The notes beneath the pieces were generated by a model, which searched no databases, had not been told where the DNA came from, and worked only from the letters and a program-made list of their open reading frames with translations. A program made the position numbers and the translations under genes. A DNA stretch of 38,276 bases, from contig QJYE01000022.1 of NCBI GenBank assembly GCA_003235785.1, positions 1 to 38,276 on the forward strand, given 5' to 3'. Origin of the DNA: Nitrospirota bacterium (lineage in GTDB: Bacteria; Nitrospirota; Nitrospiria; Nitrospirales; UBA8639). Below are positions 1-9,600 of this stretch, piece after piece (within the stretch, counting starts at the first letter, position 1; each line of letters starts with the position of its first letter).

Positions 1-2857
1 ATTCAGGATCGTCATCGCCACCAAGTGCCTTGAGATTGTTGAGGATCGTTTCATCCAGACAAGGCGGTCTGGCCGTAGAGTCTTGTCTTGTGTTAGCAGG
101 CATGGGAGAATTCGATTCTTTGCTGGGTATTTGCTGGGGTAGCCATTTGGAGATCATGGTCGAGAGTTCTTCCAGTCGGACTGGTTTAGCCAAGAAATCG
201 TCCATGCCGGCTTTGAAACAGTCCTCCCGATCTTCGGGCAACGCATTGGCCGTCAGGGCAATGATGGGCATTCTTGAGGGAGAAGGGAAACGTGAAATAT
301 TAGAAGGAGGGCTAGTTTCTCTGGGCTCGTTATTTCCTACGTTTTCCTTTTCAACTTTTTCTTTTAACTTTGCCCTTTCCGCTTCCCGAATCTTCCTTGT
401 CGCTTCTAACCCATCCATTTCTGGCATTTGACAATCCATGAGTATCAGGTCATAGGACGTGCGAGCTAGGGCCTCAATGGCGTCCAGGCCGTTCCCTACA
501 ATATCCACCTGATACCCGAGTTTTTGCAACATACGTACCGCCACTTTCTGGTTGACGACATTATCTTCAGCCAGAAGAATCTGTATTTGTGCGCGAGCCT
601 GGGCCTCTTCCACCGAATGCCTGGTGACTATCCCTGTCTGACCTGGACGGTGAGTCGCAGTCGAAGAGGGCTGTGCGTCCAACACCATTTGTAAGCATTG
701 CTGTAATTGAGCATGTCGAACCGGTTTTGTGAGGTAGCCATTGAACCCGGCTGCTTCAGCTACTTTCCCTTCGCCCCGTTTCCCAAGTGCGGTGAGGAGT
801 ATCAGAGGTGTCTGGGCGATCTTGGGAGTGCGCCGGATGTGTGCGGCCAAGGAGAAGCCATTTTCTTGTACGGTCTCGGTTAGTCGATGGTCCAGCAGGG
901 CGATATCGAAGGGTTTCCCCTGATTGGCCCGCTTGTGGAGCAGGGCGAGGCCTTCCTCACCATTGCGCGCGACTTCACAGACCATACCCCAGGATTGAAC
1001 ATAATGCTTCAGGAGAAATCGAATTGTATCATGTGTTTCGACGATACAGATTCGACGGTCGCGGAGCGTGATCCTCGGGATGGTGGTCGGTGAAGAGGGG
1101 GTTTTATGTGCAAGGGGAATGGTAAACCAAAAGGTACTCCCGTACCCTTCTTCACTGATCACTCCAATTTCTCCATGCATCAGGGTCACCAATTGTTTAC
1201 AGATGGCCAATCCTAATCCCGTGCCGCCGAACTTTCTGGTGGTTGAGCTATCCGCCTGAGTAAATATTTCAAAGAGCTTTTGCTGGGCGTCAGGCGTTAT
1301 GCCAATTCCCGTGTCGGTGACGGCAAAACGAAGAGTGGTGGCGTCCCTTAGTGTCTCAACCACCGAGACGTCAACCACAATTTCTCCTTCCTGGGTAAAT
1401 TTAATTGCGTTCCCGATGAGATTGAAAAGAATCTGTCTGATTCTTCCCGGATCACCTCGTAATTGCAGAGGGGTTGTGGCATAGATTAAGCCAATCAGTT
1501 CAAGATTTTTTTGACCGGCTCGTTCAGCAAGGATGTCTAAAACTTCATCAACTGCTGTCCGTATGTCAAAGTCGATGATTTCCAAATCTAATTTTCCGGC
1601 GTCAATTTTTGAAAAATCTAGAATATCGTTTATGAGAGTGAGAAGAAATTCGCCAGAATGTTTTACCGTTTCCACCATCTCCTGTTGATCTGCATCTAAC
1701 CCTGTGCTGAGGAGTAGGTCCGTCATGCCGATGACCCCATTCAAGGGGGTCCGGATTTCATGACTCATGGTAGCTAGGAATTCGCTCTTGGACCGTACCG
1801 CCCTGAGTGCCTGATCTCGTGTTTTCGCTAATTCCTGATTTTGTTGCTCCAGTGTTGCGTTGGCCTGTTTGATGGCGTTTTCCGAATTTTTCCGTTCAGT
1901 GATGTCGTGGGTGACAGCCAAATGCTCCATTTCATTCGTGATGGGATTGAGGAAAGGGTTGGCAAAGGTTTCCATCCAGCGCCTGGTTCCCTTTAAGCTT
2001 TGAATCTCAAATTGAAGTGTCCGAATCTTTCCTTGAATGACATCATGATGCATAAGTTCGAAAGCATTTCGATGCTCCTGGGTCACAAGATCGAACACGC
2101 AAAGCCCAAGCGCATCGGATTCTGTGTCTGCTTCAATAAAGGCTAATCCAGCCGGATTCATATGTAAAAGAATTCCTTCGGCGCTCACACGTTTGATGCA
2201 ACCAGGTCCAGTTTCAAAAATCAAATTTAACAAGAGTTCCCGTTGGTCACGTTCTAATTCCACATTTTTCCGTTTGGTAATATCTTCTGAAATTCCCAAG
2301 AGGAATTGTGGATGCCCTTGTTCGTCCACAATGGGTATTTTTTTGGTGTGAAGGTAGCGGGTTCCTTGAAACTGCGTGTGAATGATTTCCTCTGGTATAT
2401 CGATTTTGCTTTGGCCTGCCAATACCTCACGGTCTTTCCGTGTAAAGAAGTCGGCCTGTTGAGAAGGAAACAAATCATAGTCCGTTTTGCCAATGAGGGC
2501 TTCTCGAGGAATGCCAAGCAGTCTTTCCCCTGCCTTATTGAATCGAACAAACCGAAGGTCCTTTGCGTCTTTTACGAAAATCATATCGGGAATGTTTTCG
2601 ATCACAGAGGATAAAAATCGTTGATTCTCTTGCAACTGTTGCTCGCCTTGTTTTCGAGGCGTAATATTTTGGAATGTACCGGTCATCCGTTGTGATGTAC
2701 CGTCCTGATCCGTGAACAACTGTCCTTTGCACGAAATCCAGCGAATCTCGCCAGTAGGCCAGATGATCCGATGTTCGATGTCGTACAGCCTATGAGTGGT
2801 GAAAGTCTGACGTAGTGCGTGTAGAACCATGGAACGGTCTTCGGGATGAATCAACCG
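1..2857 (-). pseudogene. C-terminal part of a multi-PAS hybrid sensor histidine kinase, cut off by the window edge
   Basis: This is the in-frame continuation of the kinase that starts at 3871; an amber codon at 2858-2860 separates the two parts. Reading down the minus strand I see the rest of a PAS domain (RLIHPEDR), two further PAS domains with their DIT(E/K)RK ends, a HisKA box MSHEIRTPLNG (His codon 1760-1762), and a full HATPase with an N-box (LIGNAIKF), DTGIGI and GGTGLGLAI. Receiver 1 (about 1063-700) keeps the phospho-Asp in LLDHRL and the Lys in LTKPV, but has V-E-T-H-D where the acidic pair normally sits. Receiver 2 (about 585-130) has LLAEDN, LMDCQMPEMDG and FLAKPV, with a roughly 30-residue charged and Ser-rich insertion between helix 3 and strand 4. 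The last codons (LNNLKALGGDDDPE) look like the start of an Hpt domain. The frame is open to base 1. If translated alone, the first ATG is at 2830, inside a PAS fold, so independent function is doubtful. Confidence 0.85.
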
Positions 2858-3871
2858 CTAGTAGGCGCTGTAAGTTCTCTCCAATGTGTTTTCCGTGAAG
2901 CCAAGTAGATTGGCCACTTTATCTGACCATACCACTTGATTGGTGGAAATTGTCCAATCCCAAATCCCCAGTCCCGTGGAGATCATGGCCAGGATGAGGC
3001 GTTCGGAAAGAATCCGTCGTTCCCTTTCTTGTTCTCGTGATTCGGTAATATCTCGAATGGAGCCAGCCATGCGGGTCGGATGACCTGTTGCGTCGCGCAC
3101 TGCCATCCCGGTACCTCGGAACCATCGATATAATCCGGATTTGGTACGCAAACGATATTCCAGATCAAAGGGGAGGTGTTGTTTGAAGTGATTTTCAAAG
3201 GCAGCCTTTGTCCTCTCAAAGTCATCAGGGTGGAGGAGTGCCTGAAAGGTGGAAGCTTTGGCGGGAAATTCTTCCGGCGAATATCCCAGCAATTCGTAAA
3301 AATGTGGAGACCACCATTCCTCATCCTTGTTCACATCCATCCAATCCCAAATTCCATCCTGGGTTCCGCTTATTGCAAGTGCTAGTCGAAGTTCACTTTC
3401 TCGCAAGACCACTTCAGCTTCTTCCTTTTTGACGATTTCCGCTTGGGCGTATTTCCTCAGTCGGTGGGATTCTGCTACCTGGCGATGCAAATCGGAGATG
3501 TCCTGGATGATGACCAAAGCCTGCCATTCTTGGCTGGGTTCGTCCCATATGGCTTTGGCAATGGTTTGCTGTATTCGTGGTTGTCCGCTGGGGAGGGAGC
3601 ATGGCAGAAATTGGGGATGGAATTGCGACGCGAAGGTGGCTGGGGCACCACCTTCAAACAGAGGCTCAAAGCGTGACGTATATTTTGGGGTCCCTAACTG
3701 AGGGAAATGGGTGACAAGCGGGTGCCCCACTGTGGTTGATTTTGAAATTCCCGTCCACTCTTCGAGACAGTGATTCCAAAAGGCGACCGTTCCATCCTGA
3801 CGAAGGATGAACACTCCTTGAGGCAGGTGGTCCAGGACTTCAAGATTGAGAAGTGATTCAAGTTGAGGCAT
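2858..3871 (-). CDS. N-terminal PAS-sensor part of the same hybrid histidine kinase, ended by an in-frame amber codon
   Basis: This 337-residue frame has a first PAS domain (about residues 12-125), a linker helix, and a second PAS with a PAS_3-type fold (about 150-280; HPDDFERTK, ending RDITESREQ). A third PAS (from about 290, GIWDWTISTNQVVWSDK) breaks off at TYSAY followed by TAG. The next codons in the same frame continue that PAS (RLIHPEDR), so this is one gene interrupted by a single stop; CAG (Gln) would need only one transition to become TAG. No transmembrane segment or signal peptide is visible, so the intact protein would be cytosolic. Its ATG overlaps the end of the upstream CheC gene by 14 bases, which suggests translational coupling in an operon with the two receivers. 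It could be a true pseudogene, a base-call error or a suppressed stop; the sequence alone does not decide. Confidence 0.85.
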   Translation of the reverse strand: MPQLESLLNLEVLDHLPQGVFILRQDGTVAFWNHCLEEWTGISKSTTVGHPLVTHFPQLGTPKYTSRFEPLFEGGAPATFASQFHPQFLPCSLPSGQPRIQQTIAKAIWDEPSQEWQALVIIQDISDLHRQVAESHRLRKYAQAEIVKKEEAEVVLRESELRLALAISGTQDGIWDWMDVNKDEEWWSPHFYELLGYSPEEFPAKASTFQALLHPDDFERTKAAFENHFKQHLPFDLEYRLRTKSGLYRWFRGTGMAVRDATGHPTRMAGSIRDITESREQERERRILSERLILAMISTGLGIWDWTISTNQVVWSDKVANLLGFTENTLERTYSAY

Positions 3872-4484
3872 GAGGCGTGGTGGAGGAATACATCATTTCG
3901 CTGACGGCATTAACCAGGAGTCCCAGGTCAGGAATACCGAACATGAGCATGATGTCCCCAGTCAGATCGTATTCTTCGATGGTGAATTGGGTCTGTGCCC
4001 ACAGTATAATTTCTGAAGAATCTGATAGTCTGGGTTGTAATAATCCCTGTATGGAGGTTTCTTGATAAAACGGTACGGAATAGATGATTCGATGCTTAAG
4101 GACATTAGCCAAGGAACCCATTACGCCGTTGAGCACAATGTTGCCAATTTCAGTGAGAGTGGCTTCCCGGAGGGAATCCATGGTGTCAGGATCTTCTGCT
4201 TCTCCGGTAAGGGCAATGACCAAGGCTTTGGCACTTTCGGTAGGGAAGAGTAAGCAGGAGGCTCCCGAAAATGTCCCTTTAAAGGGTAATTGCACGGAAG
4301 ACAATGGGGTGTCCTTCATTTTCTGAACTTCTTGAGAAAGCTCCTCTATTTTCCCTACTTGAATAAAGGGGATATGCAAACGGATTGGTTTTTCCAACAT
4401 CTGATTCAGAGATCCAGCCGCTCGTCCCACACCGATGTTCAGCAATTCTTGTAGGGCATCCAGTTGTTCAGGACTTATGTACAT
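3858..4484 (-). CDS. cheC: CheC-family phosphatase (CheY-P phosphatase type)
   Basis: A 208-residue protein of the CheC/CheX/FliY family, which hydrolyses phospho-aspartate on CheY-like receivers. The family active-site pattern (D/S)-x3-E-x2-N-x22-P is complete in the first half: D9, E13, N16, P39. In the second half E112, N115 and P138 are present, but the first position is Ala108 rather than Asp/Ser, so the second site may be weaker. It lies between two single-domain receivers and a hybrid kinase and overlaps both neighbours (10 bases with the receiver upstream, 14 with the kinase downstream). No cheA, cheW, cheB, cheR or flagellar gene is in the window. I infer that it resets the two neighbouring receivers in a phosphorelay rather than serving classical chemotaxis. 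Confidence 0.85.
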   Translation of the reverse strand: MYISPEQLDALQELLNIGVGRAAGSLNQMLEKPIRLHIPFIQVGKIEELSQEVQKMKDTPLSSVQLPFKGTFSGASCLLFPTESAKALVIALTGEAEDPDTMDSLREATLTEIGNIVLNGVMGSLANVLKHRIIYSVPFYQETSIQGLLQPRLSDSSEIILWAQTQFTIEEYDLTGDIMLMFGIPDLGLLVNAVSEMMYSSTTPHAST

Positions 4485-4861
4485 GGAACCTCCATGGATT
4501 GCGACGTAAGGAGAATCTGTTGTAACGCCTCCTGTAATTGGGCTTGCTTAATCGGCTTATTCAAGAACAGGGTGGCGCCAAGTTCGAGGCAGTGGATTTT
4601 CAGACATTCCTGTATATCAGCCGTCAGCATGATAATGGGTAGCCTGGTTTTTCGAGCCTGTAAGGCTTCTCGTGTTTGGAGTCCATCCATGACCGGCATA
4701 AGGTTGTCTAAGAGCAGGCAATCTGGCGGGTTGCTTCCAATTTTTTCAAGCGCTTCTTGGCCATTCCCGGCGGTCTCGATACCATGCCCTAAGTTTTCGA
4801 GGATTCCTGAAAGGATGATCCGTTGTGATGAGGAATCATCGGCAATAAGAATTCGGCTCAT
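4475..4861 (-). CDS. Single-domain response regulator (CheY-like), copy 1
   Basis: A 128-residue stand-alone receiver. The acidic pair is in the N-terminal ILIADDS, the phospho-acceptor is D52 in LLLDNLMPVMDG, the switch Thr is T80 in MLTAD, and the conserved Lys is K102 in FLNKPIK. There is no output domain. It closely resembles the next receiver upstream (4997-5383): same length, shared NGQEALEKI, NPPDCLLLD and CLELG blocks, and the same VPC ending. The pair therefore looks like a tandem duplication. An AGGAG-like ribosome site lies upstream (about 4874-4878), and its 3' end overlaps cheC by 10 bases. It probably receives phosphate from the hybrid kinase's Hpt domain and is reset by CheC; that link is inferred from position. 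Confidence 0.93.
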   Translation of the reverse strand: MSRILIADDSSSQRIILSGILENLGHGIETAGNGQEALEKIGSNPPDCLLLDNLMPVMDGLQTREALQARKTRLPIIMLTADIQECLKIHCLELGATLFLNKPIKQAQLQEALQQILLTSQSMEVPCT

Positions 4862-4996
4862 ATGGGGTTTGGCTCCTTCTTAGTTGTCAGAATGATTTCC
4901 AAAAAGAGGCCTGGGAAGATGTGTTTCTGTTTTGGAACTTGTCGGCATCTCCGCTTTCCTGAAGGCTCTTGAGTGGTGTGTCACCTCGCAAAATAC

Positions 4997-5383
4997 CTAT
5001 GAGCAAGGGACCGTCGTCGATACCGAGTCAGAGAAAATTTTGTTGAGGGCTTGTCTCAATTGGTCTTGTTTGACGGGTTTATTCAAGAATGCCTGGACCC
5101 CTAATTCCAGGCATCGGTCTTTCAACCATTCCTGTACGTCAGCGGTTAGCACAATGACCGGTAATTTCACGCCTCGCGATTCCAATTGTTCCAGGACTTG
5201 CACTCCATCCATGATGGGCATGAGCATGTCCAAGAGTAGGCAATCGGGAGGATTGGCTTGAATTTTTTCAAGGGCTTCTTGGCCGTTACAGGCTGTCTCC
5301 ACTTGGTGCCCGGCCTCTGCGACGATAGCAGAAAGAGTTTTGCGCTGAAGCAATGAATCATCAGTAATTAATACACGGCTCAT
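4997..5383 (-). CDS. Single-domain response regulator (CheY-like), copy 2
   Basis: A 128-residue stand-alone receiver and the first gene of the minus-strand signalling operon. It has VLITDDS for the acidic pair, D52 in LLLDMLMPIMDG, T80 in VLTAD and K102 in FLNKPVK, so all catalytic receiver residues are present. There is no DNA-binding or enzymatic domain. A good AGGAG site (RC of 5393-5397) precedes the chosen ATG; a nearer ATG opens only a two-codon frame. The 135-base gap to copy 1 has no gene. The 170 bases upstream (5384-5553) separate it from the amidohydrolase on the same strand, so it could have its own promoter, but I could not identify a convincing one. Confidence 0.93.
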   Translation of the reverse strand: MSRVLITDDSLLQRKTLSAIVAEAGHQVETACNGQEALEKIQANPPDCLLLDMLMPIMDGVQVLEQLESRGVKLPVIVLTADVQEWLKDRCLELGVQAFLNKPVKQDQLRQALNKIFSDSVSTTVPCS

Positions 5384-5553
5384 GGCATAGGGTCTCCTAT
5401 TGAGTAAACGGACCTGATGGATCCTATCTGTTCATCCGCAGGCCTCGTACTCCTTTCCTTGGGGATGATCTCAAGGCACTATTGATAAATGGTTTCGGAG
5501 TTTTTTCAGTGAATCTTTATAGGGAACGAGGCAATGCGAAAAGGTGTGTGGCT

Positions 5554-6597
5554 TTAGATGTCCGTGGAGGCAAGGGCATCTGATGGGAGCGAGGGTTGAG
5601 TTGATTGGATGATGGTGTTGAAGGATACGAAGCCTAGTCCCATGTTTTGGCAGACGAGGTATTGTCGGTCGAACCGATTCGTGGTCAGCATCATGCGGCG
5701 AATGGTGGAGAAAGGTGCGAGACCCCACATGGGGAGATGAAAGACCGAGAGGGGATAATCGGTTCCAAAAATCAAGCGGTCGAAAATTTCTGGATGGTGG
5801 CGGAGTTTGAGTAACATCCCCAGTCGATTGGGGAGTGTGAGGGCTGAAATATCGGCATAGAAATTGGGATACTGATTGACGAATTGCAAAATCGTTGGAT
5901 AAAACTTTTCATACACCATCAGTCCATAGCTGCAGCCATGGGCGGCGATCACGGTGGCCCCTTCTTCCAGGGCGGTCTGCAGGCGGTTTGGGTCACCTAC
6001 GGATTGATCTTTGCCGATCAGGCTAAATTCATATCCCACATGACTGAGTAAGGGAAGGCCGAGTCTGGCTAGCTCCCTGTAGAATTTTTTGTAACGGGAT
6101 TGTCCGGGATCGAATTGCTGGGCATTGGGGAGAACCTTCACGAGCGCGGCTCCCGATTCTGCGCAACGCTGGAGTTCTTCAATGGCGTCGATGCGTTGCG
6201 GGTTGATGGACACGCCAGCTAAAAATTCGTTGGGGTGTGCCTTGGCCTGCTGCAGAACATAGTCATTACTAATGAGAAATTCCGTCGCATGGAGATCCAT
6301 GCGACCGTCATTGGTATAGACCCCATCCATTCCCAATAACACGGCTTGTTGGACATGTTGTGATGCACGTAATTCCTCCAATAGATCTTGAATGTATTTC
6401 CGATTAGCCGCACCGGGGTCAGTGGGCGACAGCTGGTGCTTCCATAATAAAAAGCGGAAAAGCGGGCTCTTCAACATTTTCTCGGAAATCAGACAGCCGT
6501 TGGTGCCTTCCGGCAACGCAGCTAGATGCACGTGGCAATCGATGAGAGATTTTTCCCGTTGTTCGGGTTGGGGAATGGCGTTCACCTGGTGCACCAT
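5554..6597 (-). CDS. Amidohydrolase family metal-dependent hydrolase (Amidohydro_2 type)
   Basis: A 347-residue TIM-barrel hydrolase. The N-terminal metal pair is in LIDCHVH (H22, H24). Later ligands are visible as a strand-end Lys in ALVKVLPN, a His in LLSHVGYE, a His in VIAAHGCSYG and the final Asp in FGTDYPLSV. This is the ligand order of the amidohydrolase superfamily, in the branch of small uncharacterised and decarboxylase-like members. The substrate cannot be read from sequence. It begins 21 bases after the stop of the acyltransferase/ligase fusion and is likely co-transcribed with it, which hints at lipid or acyl-related chemistry, but that is only contextual. Confidence 0.85.
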   Translation of the reverse strand: MVHQVNAIPQPEQREKSLIDCHVHLAALPEGTNGCLISEKMLKSPLFRFLLWKHQLSPTDPGAANRKYIQDLLEELRASQHVQQAVLLGMDGVYTNDGRMDLHATEFLISNDYVLQQAKAHPNEFLAGVSINPQRIDAIEELQRCAESGAALVKVLPNAQQFDPGQSRYKKFYRELARLGLPLLSHVGYEFSLIGKDQSVGDPNRLQTALEEGATVIAAHGCSYGLMVYEKFYPTILQFVNQYPNFYADISALTLPNRLGMLLKLRHHPEIFDRLIFGTDYPLSVFHLPMWGLAPFSTIRRMMLTTNRFDRQYLVCQNMGLGFVSFNTIIQSTQPSLPSDALASTDI

Positions 6598-6618
6598 GCA
6601 AGGCAGGAAACCCTCATG

Positions 6619-9600
6619 TCACGTATTCTCTGGTATGTCGTGCGATTTGGTTTTATATTCAAGCGCGAGGCGCTTGAGAGCACGTAAATCCAACTTCCCG
6701 GTTCCTAAGATTGGCAGGTGATTGACTTTGATGAAATTGTCCCGTCTGGGAAGAAACAGATTGGGAAGGCCGTTTGCGGCCGCTTTTTCGAGCAAATTTG
6801 GGATGTCTGATTCGTCGAGCAGGTGTAAGACGACCAGTTGCTCCCCCTTGCGTTCGTCGGGAATGGCCGTGACGGCTAGCATCATCCCTTCAGCGTTAAT
6901 GGCTTGATGCAGGGCTTCTTCAACCTGTCCATGTGGGACCATTTCTCCCCCGATTTTTGAAAATCGTGACAGTCGGTCGGTGATGATGAGAAATCCGTCT
7001 TCATCAAATTGGGCAATGTCACCGGTGATGTACCATCCCTCGTGGTGGACTTGTGCGGTCAGATCTTCCCGTCCTAAATAGCCCATCATCACATTGGGGC
7101 CCTTCACGAGCAGCATTCCTGGTGTGCCTGCCGGTAGTCGTTCATAGGTATCGGGATCAACAATCCGAAGCGATATGCCAGGGAGTGGCTGCCCCACGGT
7201 GCCTCGTCGCGAGGCAGGCTGAAAAAATCCCGCTGCACGATAATCTGGGCAATTGACGGCGATGACCGGGGCACATTCAGTGACGCCATAACCTTCGATG
7301 GGCCGAATGCCAAAACGTTCCTCAAAGGCCGTCAGGAGGCGGTCAGACAGCTTTTCCGCTCCCGTCAGGACGATGCGTAGCGAGCCAAACTGGTCTGGAG
7401 TGCACCGTCGCACATAGAGTTGCAAAAAGGTGGGTGTGGCTAAAAGGATCGTGATGTGATGACGATGGATGAGGTTGCCGATTGCATTCGCATCCAGGGG
7501 CGAGGGATGAAAGACAACTCCTGCTCCGTGGATGGCGGGAAACCAGAGCGTGGCGAGATAGCCGAACGAATGAAAGAAGGGCAAAATGCCTAGCAGCCGA
7601 TCATGTTTGTCGATGTGGAGAAGCTGGGCGACACCCTCAACATTGGAGTCCAGATTGAAGTGGCTGAGCATGACCCCTTTGGGTTCTCCGGTGCTGCCAC
7701 TGCTAAAGATTATTGTGGCTAAATCATCAATGGTGGGATGAGTGATGGCTCCACAGCAACGTTCCAGCATTCGGATTGGCGCAAAGATTGCCAGGATAAG
7801 CGCGATTATCCGTGCTCGAGATCCGATGGTGTCTTTGATGTCTTCGATCCATATCGGAGTCAAGGACTGTGGGTAGTCCAGTTTGGCTTTTTCAAGAAAG
7901 AGCCGGCTGGTCAAGATGGTCGCTAACCCTGCTTGCCGGCAGGCGGATTCCATTCCTGCGGCCCCTGCCGTGTAATTCACATTGACCGTGGTGCGCCCGG
8001 ACAGCGTGGCGGCAATATTGGCTAAGGCTCCGGCGACGCTTGGAGGCAGTAAGATCCCAACCGTATGTTGTCCGTCCCATGCTTCTCGGAGCGCTCGAGC
8101 TAAGGCAATAGACCCGGTAAGAGCTTCAAGACAGGTGACGCGAGGGCGGGTGCTGTCCGCAAACACAAACCGAAACAGATGCCTCCTCATGGACCATACT
8201 ACGCTATGGTGAAGGGGACGGCGGTCGGTTTTCCGCACCTGCCATGCGGCTTCTCCCAGCTCTTGGATGGTCTGGCGGAGTTCGTCAGTTGAGGTTGTCG
8301 GGGGCAAGGGTTCCCCGATGGACAAGGTAATGGGATAGGGAATGCGAGAGGGCCATTTGGCCACAAATTTTCCTCCAATGAAACTAAACACACTCCCCCA
8401 GACCCGGTCTAAATGAATGGGAATAATGGGGATATCCCGACCTTTTATGATCCGTGTGAACCCAGCGTGAAATGGCAAAAGATTGCCCGTGCGCGTAATC
8501 TGGCCTTCTGGAAAGATGCAGACCAATTCACCTGCATCGAGTTGTCGGCCGGCTTCTCGGAGAGCCTGTAAAATTTCCCGTGGAGAGCCGTTGGACGAAA
8601 TTGGAATAGCGCCCATAATTTTGGCAAAAGGATTGAGGAATGGGTTGTTGTAATAGGATTGATCGACCAGAAACCGGATCGGCCGGTCTGTTGTGGCTAG
8701 GAGCAGGAAGCCATCGATAAATGACACATGGTTTGGGACTAAGAGTGCGCCCCCTTCCTGCGGCAGCCGGTCCCTTCCGAGAATGGTGACGCGGTAAAGG
8801 GTATGAGTGAACAGAACCAGGACCAACCGGATAAACGTTTCCGGAAGTTTGTATAAGGACCAGATGGTGAGCAGGGAACTGCCTAGCCCCGACACGAGGA
8901 AAATGCTGCTGGCACTGAAGCCGATGGTCGACAAGAATCCTGACCCCAGCGATCCCATCATGATCCCCCCGAATACTAAGGTATTGGAGAAAGCGATGAC
9001 GGCTCCTCGGCGATCGGACGGCGTTCGCCATTGAACCAGTGCATTGAGGGGCACGACCACACATCCGCTGGAGAGCCCGAGGCAGGCCATGCCCAGAAGC
9101 GTACCGCCCAGTGCAGGCCTCAAGATGCCTAAGGCGCCTAAACTCATGGTGATCCCGATGCCTCCTAGGGGCAGATACCCGAGCTCAACTTTTGTGGCAG
9201 AAAGTTTTCCGACGGCTAGGGCGCCGATTCCTACACCGACGCCAAAGGCGGCCAGGGGAAGGCCCGAATAGGTATCCGATAGATGCAGGACCGCCTTGGC
9301 ATACACTAAAACGTCTTGCCCCACCAAGCTGGCTAACGTCCAAAATGCAATGGCGCCTAGCACACCCAAGGTCAGCACGCGATCGGCTTGGAGGGCGGCC
9401 AGGGCCATTCGCCACGTGTCACGGAGGCGCCCTCCCGGCCGGGCTCGTGGGACCGGTGGAATCAGGAAGGAGGCCCAGAGGCCGAGACCGGAAAAACAAA
9501 TTAACACCAGGCCGGCTATCCATGGTGTAGGCCAGGACAGCTCTAAGAGTGGTCCGGCAAGGGCCGTTCCGGCAATGATGGCGAGGAAGGTCCACAGCTC

